DNA from: SZAS-79 sp038329645
GTDB taxonomy: Bacteria; Pseudomonadota; Gammaproteobacteria; Burkholderiales; SG8-39
Length of the DNA stretch: 12,208 nucleotides
Direction: 5' to 3'
Assembly: GCA_038329645.1 (NCBI GenBank)
Contig: JBBQNG010000128.1
Location: forward strand, 1-12,208
The notes beneath the pieces are model-generated. The model searched no databases. It saw only the letters and a list, made by a program, of their open reading frames with translations, and was not told the origin of the DNA. Both the position numbers and the translations under genes were made by a program. Below, one piece after another: positions 1-6,496 of the stretch; position 1 is the stretch's first letter, and every line of letters begins with the position of its first letter.

Positions 1-305
1 CCTACGTCCCAGACAATACGGTCTTCCGGCGTATTGAAAACGTAGTGCAGCGCTATGGTGAGCTCGACCGTCCCAAGGTTCGAAGACAGGTGGCCGCCGG
101 TCTTCGACACCGAATCGAGCACGTAAGCGCGCAATTCGTCGGCGAGCTGGCCCAGCTGCTTGCGATCGAGCTTGCGCAGCTCGGCCGGGTCGTTGATCGT
201 CTTGAGAAGATCGTACATTGCGGGATTGTAGTCTCTGGCCGATGCCGGTCCCGCGTCGCCGAGTGCCTCGGGCAGCTTGGCGGGTATGCCAATGGTCGCG
301 CTCAT
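1..305 (-). CDS. dxs: 1-deoxy-D-xylulose-5-phosphate synthase, N-terminal part (cut by window edge)
   Basis: Only the first ~101 codons are present; the gene runs off the left edge. The enzyme condenses pyruvate and glyceraldehyde-3-phosphate with thiamine diphosphate, the first step of the MEP isoprenoid pathway. What is seen is the well-conserved DXS start: a YDLLKTINDPAELRKL segment, then LADELRAYVLDSVSKTGGHL and LGTVELTIALHYVFNTP, ending in WDVG. The first in-frame ATG (303-305) lies 1 nt after the ispA stop, which suggests translational coupling. A second ATG at 216-218 (residue 30, just before YDLLKTIND) would give an N-terminus closer to the length of most DXS proteins, and neither start has a strong Shine-Dalgarno. 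The gene is downstream of ispA, so two enzymes of one pathway are co-transcribed. Identity is secure; the start is not. Confidence 0.93.
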   Translation of the reverse strand, partial: MSATIGIPAKLPEALGDAGPASARDYNPAMYDLLKTINDPAELRKLDRKQLGQLADELRAYVLDSVSKTGGHLSSNLGTVELTIALHYVFNTPEDRIVWDV

Positions 306-306
306 A

Positions 307-1209
307 TCAGAACTTTCTCAGTACGATGAAATCGGCCAGCTCGCGCAGCCTGGCCGCCTGGTGTCCGAATCCCCCGAGCGCAGTATGCGCCTGCCGGCGC
401 AGGTCTTCGGCAAACTCCCGCGCACGCGCCAGGCCGAGCGCCGAGACATACGTCGCCTTGCCCTGCATCGCGTCCTTGCCTGCCGTCTTGCCCAATGTGG
501 CGGTGTTTGCGTCGCAATCAAGCACGTCGTCGACGACCTGGAAAGCCAGGCCGATGCACTTTGCAAAATGGTCGAGGCTTTCCGCGCCCCGCTCGTCGAG
601 CGGCGTACCGCAGTTCGCCCCCAGCACCACTGCCGCGCGGATCAGCGCGCCGGTCTTGTGGATGTGCATGAATTCGAGCTCGGGCAACGTAAGCGGCTTG
701 CCGGTCGATTCCAGGTCGATGGCCTGCCCGCCGGCCATGCCGCGCGAGCCGGACGCCAGGGCGAGGGCCTTGACCATTGCGAGCTGCGCGGCGGGCGATT
801 CGGCAAGATTCGATTCGGACAGCAGCTGGAACGCAAGCGACTGCAGCGCATCGCCGGTCAGCAGCGCGGTCGCCTGGTCGAATTCGACATGCACGGTAGG
901 CTTGCCGCGCCGCAGGACGTCGTCATCCATGCAAGGCATGTCGTCGTGCGCGAGCGAATAAGCGTGGATCAACTCGACCGCCGCGCCCGCAATCTCGAGG
1001 CGCTCGGGGAGAGCCGCCGCCAGTTCGCCGGCGGCAAAGCACAAGAGCGGCCGGACGCGCTTGCCCCCCTCCAGCACCGCGTAGCGCATGGCCTCATGCA
1101 GGCGCGCGGGCACGGAGGCGGCTGGCGGGAGGACGCGCGCCAGGGTCGACTCCATGCGCGCCTGGACCCCGCCCATCCATGCCTGGAAATCCGCCGTATC
1201 AGTCGTCAC
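307..1209 (-). CDS. ispA: Farnesyl diphosphate synthase (geranyltranstransferase)
   Basis: A 300-residue short-chain trans-prenyltransferase that adds isopentenyl diphosphate to make geranyl and farnesyl diphosphate, feeding quinone, undecaprenyl and hopanoid synthesis. Visible motifs are GGKRVRP (48-54), the first Asp-rich motif DDMPCMDD (89-96) with the two-residue insertion typical of bacterial FPP synthases, KTGAL (185-189) and the second Asp-rich motif DDVLD (227-231). The Tyr five residues before the first motif (Y84) matches the E. coli IspA arrangement HAYSLxHDD. The start is GTG at 1207-1209, overlapping the end of xseB by 11 nt. No clear ribosome site precedes it, and an ATG at residue 12 is an alternative, but the GTG gives the usual family length (~299). 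It sits between xseB and dxs as in many proteobacteria. Confidence 0.96.
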   Translation of the reverse strand: MTTDTADFQAWMGGVQARMESTLARVLPPAASVPARLHEAMRYAVLEGGKRVRPLLCFAAGELAAALPERLEIAGAAVELIHAYSLAHDDMPCMDDDVLRRGKPTVHVEFDQATALLTGDALQSLAFQLLSESNLAESPAAQLAMVKALALASGSRGMAGGQAIDLESTGKPLTLPELEFMHIHKTGALIRAAVVLGANCGTPLDERGAESLDHFAKCIGLAFQVVDDVLDCDANTATLGKTAGKDAMQGKATYVSALGLARAREFAEDLRRQAHTALGGFGHQAARLRELADFIVLRKF

Positions 1210-1480
1210 TGGCGTCAGCGGCCGGCGGGGCGGGCAGGTTCTTGAGGATTTCGCCCTCCAGGACGCGGACCTGCTGCTGGGCCGATTCGAGCCTTTGCTG
1301 GCAAAAGCGCGCGAGCTCGAGTCCCCGCTTGTGGTCGGCCAGGGATTGCTCGAGCGACAGGTCGCCGCCTTCCATGCGGCCGACGAGCTTTTCGAGCTCG
1401 GCGAGCGCGTCTTCGAAAGTGAGGGCGTTTGAAGCGGCGTTTGGACCGTCAGGGGAACTCTGACGCGAGGAACGACTCAT
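1199..1480 (-). CDS. xseB: Exodeoxyribonuclease VII small subunit
   Basis: A 93-residue protein with the XseB core: LTFEDALAELEKLVGRMEGGDLSLEQSL (roughly residues 20-47), followed by the helical stretch LELARFCQQRLESAQQQVRVLE. The small subunit binds XseA in several copies and supports degradation of single-stranded DNA into oligonucleotides. The core is a predicted coiled-coil helical pair, flanked by a Ser-rich disordered N-terminus and an acidic, Pro-rich tail. ATG is at 1478-1480 with AAGG about 10 nt upstream. It heads the xseB-ispA-dxs run and is divergent from the Rieske gene. Confidence 0.95.
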   Translation of the reverse strand: MSRSSRQSSPDGPNAASNALTFEDALAELEKLVGRMEGGDLSLEQSLADHKRGLELARFCQQRLESAQQQVRVLEGEILKNLPAPPAADASDD

Positions 1481-1570
1481 AGGTGCGAACCTTAGCCGAG
1501 CGACCCAGCACGGTCAATGCAGAGCGCACAGTGGCGGCCGGCGGGGCCGTGCGATGTTCCGCCGTTGGGC

Positions 1571-1576
1571 TAAAAT
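1571..1576 (+). promoter_or_regulatory. Possible -10 element upstream of the Rieske oxygenase gene
   Basis: TAAAAT at 1571-1576 stands out in the GC-rich 143-bp divergent gap between xseB and the oxygenase (1481-1623). It lies ~48 nt before the chosen ATG. No convincing -35 hexamer is visible 16-18 bp upstream, so this is only a candidate. No other structure was recognised in the gap, and I could not pick a promoter for xseB. Confidence 0.35.
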
Positions 1577-1623
1577 CCCGTTCCGTACCTGTACCGGCAT
1601 TTGCAACAAGGGGGGAGCACATC

Positions 1624-2739
1624 ATGTCCGATATCGCGAGCCTCGGCCGCCTCAGGCCATCCAGCGCGCAGCTGCCGGTCTCCTGGTACCTCGACCAGGA
1701 AATATTCGCACTCGAGAAGAAGCTGCTGTTCGACGCGGGCCCGAATTACGTCGGCCACGAGCTCATGGTTCCCAACCCGGGCGACTACCAGAGCCTGGCC
1801 TGGATGGATCATGCAAAGGTCCTGGTCCGCAACACGGACGATCCAACGCGCGGCCCGGAGCTGCTCTCGAACGTGTGCCGCCACCGCCAGGCGATCATGC
1901 TCGAAGGGCGCGGCAACGCGGAGAACATCGTCTGCCCGCTGCACCGCTGGACCTACGACATGAAAGGCGAGCTGCTCGGCGCGCCGCATTTCCCCGAGAA
2001 TCCGTGCGTGCGCCTGAATTCGACGCCGCTCGCCAACTGGAAAGGGATGCTCTTCGCCGGCCCGCGCAACCCGCACCGCGACCTTGCGAGCCTGTCGCTC
2101 GCATCCGACTTCGATTTTTCGGGTTATGTGCTCGATCGCGTTAAGATCGAGGACTACCCGATCAACTGGAAGACTTTCATCGAGGTCTATCTCGAGGTCT
2201 ACCACGTCGATCCGTTCCATCCCGGCCTGGGCAACTTCACCGACTGCAACAACTTTTCGCTCCAGTCCGATGACCGCTATTCGCTACAGGTGGTGGCCGC
2301 CAAGGCGGGCCTCGGCCGGCCGGGCACGCCCGTTTACAAGCGTTGGCACGACGCCTGCCTCAAGTACCTCGACGGCCGGGAGCCGAAATACGGCGCGCTG
2401 TGGCTCACCTACTTCCCCGGTCTCATGATGGAGTGGTACCCGAACGTGCTGGTGGTCTCGCAACTGATCCCGCGCTCGCCCACGCTGACCACCAATATCG
2501 TCGAGTTCTACTATCCCGAGGACATCGCGCTGTTCGAGCGCGAATTCGTCGAAGCCGAGCAGGCCGCGTACATCGAGACGGCTGTGGAGGACGGCGAGAT
2601 ATGCACTCGCATGGATCGCGGCCGCCGCGCGCTCCACGCGCAGGGCGTGAACGAGGCCGGTCCTTACCAGTCGCCGATGGAGGACGCGGTCGTGCATTTC
2701 CACGAGTACCTGCGGCGCGAGCTGAAACAACCCGCATAG
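1624..2739 (+). CDS. Rieske-type ring-hydroxylating oxygenase, alpha subunit
   Basis: A 371-residue mononuclear-iron oxygenase. The Rieske [2Fe-2S] ligands are C85-x-H87 and C104-P-L-H107. The catalytic domain has NWKTFIEVYLEVYH with H194 and H199 as iron ligands and D323 (VEDGEIC) as the likely third. The residue three before H194, which carries electrons between subunits, is Glu (E191) rather than Asp. Glu is found here in the carnitine, betaine and choline-type oxygenases. The start ATG at 1624 follows AAGGGGGGAG at a good distance; an upstream in-frame ATG at 1483 is rejected because it would add ~47 unrelated residues. The substrate is unknown. No reductase or ferredoxin gene is adjacent, so electrons must come from an enzyme encoded elsewhere. 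It is divergent from xseB and followed by the sulfurtransferase after 66 bp. Confidence 0.9.
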   Translation: MSDIASLGRLRPSSAQLPVSWYLDQEIFALEKKLLFDAGPNYVGHELMVPNPGDYQSLAWMDHAKVLVRNTDDPTRGPELLSNVCRHRQAIMLEGRGNAENIVCPLHRWTYDMKGELLGAPHFPENPCVRLNSTPLANWKGMLFAGPRNPHRDLASLSLASDFDFSGYVLDRVKIEDYPINWKTFIEVYLEVYHVDPFHPGLGNFTDCNNFSLQSDDRYSLQVVAAKAGLGRPGTPVYKRWHDACLKYLDGREPKYGALWLTYFPGLMMEWYPNVLVVSQLIPRSPTLTTNIVEFYYPEDIALFEREFVEAEQAAYIETAVEDGEICTRMDRGRRALHAQGVNEAGPYQSPMEDAVVHFHEYLRRELKQPA

Positions 2740-2793
2740 CAACAGGGCCTCTTTACGCCGCGCATCACCGCGCGATTCACCGCTTGAGCCCTG

Positions 2794-2799
2794 TAAAAT
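2794..2799 (+). promoter_or_regulatory. Possible -10 element placing transcription start at the sulfurtransferase ATG
   Basis: TAAAAT at 2794-2799 ends 6 nt before the ATG at 2806. There is no Shine-Dalgarno-like purine run in the 20 nt before that ATG. A transcript starting at the normal distance from this element would begin at or next to the ATG, that is, be leaderless. No good -35 is seen. Confidence 0.3.
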
Positions 2800-2805
2800 A
2801 GCGGC

Positions 2806-3654
2806 ATGGCCTACCGCACACTGATCGACACAGCAACGCTCGCGAAGAATCTCGACGATTCGGACTGGCGCATCTTCGACGTCCGCCACGACCTGATGAA
2901 TCCCGGGGTGGGGCGCGAACAGTACGCCGAGGGACATATCGCCGGCGCGATGTTCGTCGACCTCGACGCCACGCTCTCAGGCGAGAAGACCGGCGCCAAC
3001 GGCCGCCATCCCCTGCCCGATGCGGGCGATTTCCAGGCGACGCTCGGCGAATGGGGCGTAAAGCCCGGCCAGCAGATCGTTGTGTACGACGCCTCCGGCG
3101 GTGTCTATGCCGGGCGCCTCTGGTGGATGCTGCGCTGGATGGGCCACTACAGCGTCGCCGTCCTCGACGGCGGATTCACGAAGTGGGAAAAGGAAGGCCG
3201 TCCGGTCACGGCCGAGGTGCCCCACTTCGCCCCCGCGACCTATCGCGGCGCGCCGCGCACGATGCATGTGGACGCGGACTTCGTCAAAGCCAACCTGGGC
3301 AAACCGGAGGTGACCGTCGTCGACGCGCGCGCGGCCGGCCGTTTTGCCGGCGTCGTTGAAACCATCGACCCGGTCGGCGGCCACATCCCGGGCGCACTCA
3401 ACCGGCCCTACGCCGAAAACCTCGCCAGGGACGGCACATTCAAGCCGCCCGAGACGCTGGCGAAGGAGTTCGCGCAGCTGCTCGGCAACCGCGCGCCCAA
3501 GCAGATCGTCCACCAGTGCGGCTCGGGCGTGTCGGCGTGCCACAACATCCTCGCGATGGAACTCGCCGGGCTCGCCGGCTCGCGCCTCTACCCGGGGTCG
3601 TGGAGCGAATGGTGCGCGGACCCGAAGCGGCCGGTGGCGACGGGAAGCGAATGA
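2806..3654 (+). CDS. sseA: 3-mercaptopyruvate/thiosulfate sulfurtransferase (tandem rhodanese)
   Basis: A 282-residue protein with two rhodanese domains. The N-terminal domain (about 1-135) is inactive and includes DVRHDL, GHIAGAMFVDLD and VVYDASGGVYAGRLWWMLR. The C-terminal domain (about 150-282) includes VVDARAAGRF and GGHIPGALN. The active-site loop is HQC238GSGVSACHN. The CGSGVxA form is typical of mercaptopyruvate sulfurtransferases rather than thiosulfate-specific CRKGVT rhodaneses, so 3-mercaptopyruvate is the likelier sulfur donor. The protein is cytoplasmic with no signal peptide. The ATG at 2806 lacks a visible ribosome site. Twenty bp downstream is a small membrane-protein gene on the same strand. 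Confidence 0.93.
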   Translation: MAYRTLIDTATLAKNLDDSDWRIFDVRHDLMNPGVGREQYAEGHIAGAMFVDLDATLSGEKTGANGRHPLPDAGDFQATLGEWGVKPGQQIVVYDASGGVYAGRLWWMLRWMGHYSVAVLDGGFTKWEKEGRPVTAEVPHFAPATYRGAPRTMHVDADFVKANLGKPEVTVVDARAAGRFAGVVETIDPVGGHIPGALNRPYAENLARDGTFKPPETLAKEFAQLLGNRAPKQIVHQCGSGVSACHNILAMELAGLAGSRLYPGSWSEWCADPKRPVATGSE

Positions 3655-3674
3655 GCTAGCGCCGGCTGCCGGCC

Positions 3675-4052
3675 ATGGGACTGCTGCTTGCCGACCTGCT
3701 GCTCGTCCTGCACTTTGCCATCGTATTGTTTGTCGCCGGCGGGCTGGTCCTGGTCTGGGCCGGTGCGTGGCGCGGATGGCGTTGGGTGCGCAATCCATGG
3801 TTTCGTTATCTCCACCTCGCAGGTATCGCATATGTCGCGCTCGAAGCACTGCTTGGATACGCGTGCCCGTTGACCCTCTGGGAAGATTTGTTGCGCGGCG
3901 GCGGCCCATCCGGATCATTTGTGGGCCGCTTGGTGCGCCGGGCTATGTATTACGACGCTCCCGCGTGGGTGTTCACCGGCGTTTATGTGGCGTGGGCGGC
4001 AGCTTCTGCCGCTACGCTTTATTTCGTGCCAGCCACCCGAAAAGTTCGCTGA
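3675..4052 (+). CDS. DUF2784 family small membrane protein
   Basis: A 125-residue integral membrane protein with about four hydrophobic segments: residues ~4-29, ~43-62, a weaker one near 80-90, and ~97-118. The conserved features of DUF2784 are visible: an early His in LVLHFAIVLFVAGG, NPWFRYLHLAGIAYVALEALLGYACPLTLWE, and MYYDAPAWVFT. No biochemical function is known for the family. ATG 3675 starts directly with the first membrane segment and has no clear Shine-Dalgarno. It begins 20 bp after the sulfurtransferase, so it is probably co-transcribed. Its last 41 bp overlap, tail to tail, the 3' end of the hydrolase gene on the other strand. Confidence 0.85.
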   Translation: MGLLLADLLLVLHFAIVLFVAGGLVLVWAGAWRGWRWVRNPWFRYLHLAGIAYVALEALLGYACPLTLWEDLLRGGGPSGSFVGRLVRRAMYYDAPAWVFTGVYVAWAAASAATLYFVPATRKVR

Positions 4053-4932
4053 AGACACGCTCCCTGATGTCCGGCTTCGACAGCACGAGGTCATGGAGGG
4101 CGCCCGGAACCTGCACCACCGTGACGTCCCTCCCCAGCCCGGGGCTCCACTTCGCAATCGAGCGCCATCCGAGGACAATGTCCCCCTCGTCGGAATGCAT
4201 CGCCAGCACGGGGCAGGCGATCGACAGGCCGGCATGCACCTTCGCGTGGGACGGCAGGATCGCGCCGATCCAGCCGAAGTAGAGCGGAAACCCGTCCAGC
4301 GGTTTGAGGCGCAGGTCGAAATCCCATTCCCCGCCGTAATCCTTGTGAAGACTCTTGGCGTAGTCGCGCGGCAATCCTTTCGAATCGCGCATGAAAGGAA
4401 AAAGTATTCCCGTGGCCGCGGCCAGGCCGAGCTTGTACCGCTCGGCCGGCGCAACGTTGAAGTCGAAGAACGGGCTGTTCAGCCAGAGGGCCGAGACGCG
4501 GTGCTTCGCCTCGCCTTCGTTGGCATAGAGTGACGCGATGAGGGCGCCGGTCGAATGGCCCGCGAGCAGCAGCGGCCCCTCGACTTCGCCGGAGATGATG
4601 TCGATGGCGCGGGTGATGTCGGGAAAATACTCCACCAGGCGCTTGCAGAAGCACGGGTGCTGGCCGGGCAGCAGCGAGCGGCCGTGCTTTCTCAGGTCGA
4701 GCGCGTAAAACGACCAGCCTTCGGCTTCGAACCGCTCGGCCATGTGGGCCTGGAAGAAGTAGTCGATGAACCCGTGGATGAAGAGCACCGCGCGATTCTT
4801 TTTCGGCACGCCCGCTTTGCGCACCAGCGTGGCGACCACGGGCCCGTCGTAGTCCGGAGGGAACGGCAAGGCTGCGGTTTCAAATCCCGGCAGGAGCCGG
4901 TCCCGCTGCCAGCTGACGCTCGTGTCGGTCAT
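4012..4932 (-). CDS. Alpha/beta hydrolase (monoacylglycerol lipase/serine aminopeptidase S33-like)
   Basis: A 306-residue alpha/beta hydrolase fold protein. The oxyanion-hole strand is AVLFIHGFIDYFF (48-60), the nucleophile elbow is GHSTG (125-129, Ser127) and the catalytic His is probably H280 in PGALHDL; the acid is likely D248 or D251 in HSDEGDIVLG. The order and the DLRKHGRS segment fit the Hydrolase_4 group, which includes lysophospholipases and monoacylglycerol lipases. The natural substrate cannot be read from the sequence. An ATG at 4951-4953 is possible, but the ATG at 4930-4932 overlaps the queG stop as ATGA, a classic coupled start, with GGGG upstream, so I chose it. There is no signal peptide. 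It is co-transcribed behind queG. Confidence 0.86.
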   Translation of the reverse strand: MTDTSVSWQRDRLLPGFETAALPFPPDYDGPVVATLVRKAGVPKKNRAVLFIHGFIDYFFQAHMAERFEAEGWSFYALDLRKHGRSLLPGQHPCFCKRLVEYFPDITRAIDIISGEVEGPLLLAGHSTGALIASLYANEGEAKHRVSALWLNSPFFDFNVAPAERYKLGLAAATGILFPFMRDSKGLPRDYAKSLHKDYGGEWDFDLRLKPLDGFPLYFGWIGAILPSHAKVHAGLSIACPVLAMHSDEGDIVLGWRSIAKWSPGLGRDVTVVQVPGALHDLVLSKPDIRERVFSELFGWLARNKA

Positions 4933-5996
4933 GCGTGTTGCCCCAGGGCCCATGAAACGTGTTCGCGCACCAGCGCTGAAGGATAGTCGGCTCGGGAGCG
5001 CAGGGCCGCGACGATTTCATCGCTCTTCGCCGCGTTCCCCAATCCCACCGCCAAATTCCTCAGCCACCTTTCGTAGCCGATCCTGCGAATCGCCGAGCCC
5101 GCCATGCGCGCGCCGAACTCGGCTTCGCTCCAGCCGAACAATTCGACCAGGCTGGCCGAATCGAGCCCGTTCCTCACCGCGAAGTCCGGCTCGTCCGTCA
5201 CCTGCGCAAAACTGTTCCACGGGCACACGAGCTGGCAATCGTCGCAGCCGTACACCCGGTTGCCGATCAGCGGGCGCAGCTCAACAGGGATCGCGCCCTT
5301 GAGCTCGATGGTGAGGTAGGAAATGCAACGGCGCGCATCCAGGCTGTACGGGCCGCGAATCGCTTGCGTCGGGCAAATATCGATGCATTTGGCGCAGGTG
5401 CCGCAGTGATTGTCCGCCGGCGCATCCACAGGCAGCGCGATGTCGGTGTAGATCTCGCCAAGGAAAAAATACGAGCCCACCTCACGCGACAGCAGCAGCG
5501 TGTGCTTGCCGCGCCACCCGATTCCTGCGTTGGCCGCAAGCTCGACTTCCATGACCGGCGCGGAGTCGGTGAAGACTCGATAGCCGAAATCGCCCACTTC
5601 GGCCCAGATGCGGTCCGCCAGCTTCTGCAGGCGGCCGCGCAGCACCTTGTGGTAGTCGCGTCCTCGCGCATATCGCGCAATGTAGGCCTGCTTGTCGTCG
5701 GCAAGCTCATCCCAGCCTTCACCGAGCTGCGACGCGTAGTTCATGCGGCAGGCGATCACGCGCAATGTGCCGGGCAAAAGTTCCGCCGGCCGCGAGCGGC
5801 GCGCGCCATGGCGTGCCATATAATCCATGTCGCCGTGCCATCCGCGCTCCAGCCATGCGGCCAGATGGGTTTCGGCGCTCGCGAGGTCGGTGCCCGCAAT
5901 CCCCACGCCTTGGAAACCGAGTTCCCTGCCCCAGGCCTTGATGGAAAGCGCAAGGCTTGCAACGTCATAAGCGGAATCGTTTGCAGACCTCGGCAT
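4929..5996 (-). CDS. queG: Epoxyqueuosine reductase
   Basis: A 355-residue enzyme that reduces epoxyqueuosine to queuosine in the wobble position of GUN tRNAs, using cobalamin and two [4Fe-4S] clusters. Seen: the N-terminal DUF1730 region with YHKVLRGRL and the catalytic-Asp segment TDSAPVMEVE (D144); cluster ligands C198-x2-C201-x2-C204-x3-C208; C224; and GC251DDC254QLVC258PWN. A C-terminal helical HEAT-like region (about 300-355) follows, as in full-length QueG. The ATG is at 5994-5996. Its 5' end faces tsaE with only 17 bp between the two start codons. The alpha/beta hydrolase follows with a 4-nt overlap. Confidence 0.96.
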   Translation of the reverse strand: MPRSANDSAYDVASLALSIKAWGRELGFQGVGIAGTDLASAETHLAAWLERGWHGDMDYMARHGARRSRPAELLPGTLRVIACRMNYASQLGEGWDELADDKQAYIARYARGRDYHKVLRGRLQKLADRIWAEVGDFGYRVFTDSAPVMEVELAANAGIGWRGKHTLLLSREVGSYFFLGEIYTDIALPVDAPADNHCGTCAKCIDICPTQAIRGPYSLDARRCISYLTIELKGAIPVELRPLIGNRVYGCDDCQLVCPWNSFAQVTDEPDFAVRNGLDSASLVELFGWSEAEFGARMAGSAIRRIGYERWLRNLAVGLGNAAKSDEIVAALRSRADYPSALVREHVSWALGQHA

Positions 5997-6013
5997 CGCC
6001 CAATCTTAGCAAC

Positions 6014-6496
6014 ATGACCGCAAAACCCACCCGGCTACCTCTGGCCTCCGAAGACGCAACGCTGGCCTTGGGCGCCGCGCTTGCCAAAAGCGCGCTTCCC
6101 GGCCGCGTGCTTTACCTCTCCGGCGACCTCGGCTCCGGCAAGACCACGCTGGTCAGGGGCTTGCTGCGCGCACTGGGATGGGCGGGCCGCGTGAAAAGCC
6201 CGACCTACGCCTTGGTTGAGCTTTACAGCCTTTCTCGGTTAAACTTGTATCACTTTGATTTATATCGGTTCAAGGACCGCGAGGAATGGGTGAGCTCGGG
6301 TTTCCGGGAGCACTTCAACCCGGAGTCTTTGTGCATCGTCGAGTGGCCGGAAATGGCCGAGGGATTGCTTCCCCCGCCCGACCTCCACATCGCCCTCGAA
6401 ATTGCGGAACCCGGCCGGCGCGCCGGATTTCTTCCCCACTCTCCAGCTGGGCGCGAATGGCGTCAATCGGCCTTGGCCTCCTTGTTGTCCTCCTGA
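6014..6496 (+). CDS. tsaE: tRNA threonylcarbamoyladenosine biosynthesis ATPase TsaE
   Basis: A 160-residue P-loop ATPase that works with TsaB and TsaD to form the t6A modification at position 37 of ANN-decoding tRNAs. Seen: Walker A GDLGSGKT (37-44), SPTYALVE (62-69), the family signature YHFDLYRF (79-86) and IVEWPEMAEGLLP (108-120). Length matches the family. The start is ATG 6014; an upstream in-frame TTG at 5957 is rejected because it would extend into queG. Codons 69-86 (about 6218-6271) are unusually AT-rich for this window (TTA twice, TTG, TAT, TTT, GTT). The 3' end overlaps amiC by 40 nt in another frame. Confidence 0.95.
   Translation: MTAKPTRLPLASEDATLALGAALAKSALPGRVLYLSGDLGSGKTTLVRGLLRALGWAGRVKSPTYALVELYSLSRLNLYHFDLYRFKDREEWVSSGFREHFNPESLCIVEWPEMAEGLLPPPDLHIALEIAEPGRRAGFLPHSPAGREWRQSALASLLSS

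Noticed and set aside
277..1245. 322-codon plus-strand frame over ispA
   Set aside because: Antisense shadow of ispA, whose catalytic motifs are unambiguous on the minus strand.
2742..2794. Rho-independent terminator after the Rieske gene
   Set aside because: The inverted repeat has no downstream T-run on either strand and a 39-nt loop.
2977..3918. 313-codon minus-strand frame over the sulfurtransferase and DUF2784 gene
   Set aside because: Arg/Ala-rich shadow translation with no domain signal, opposite two recognisable genes.
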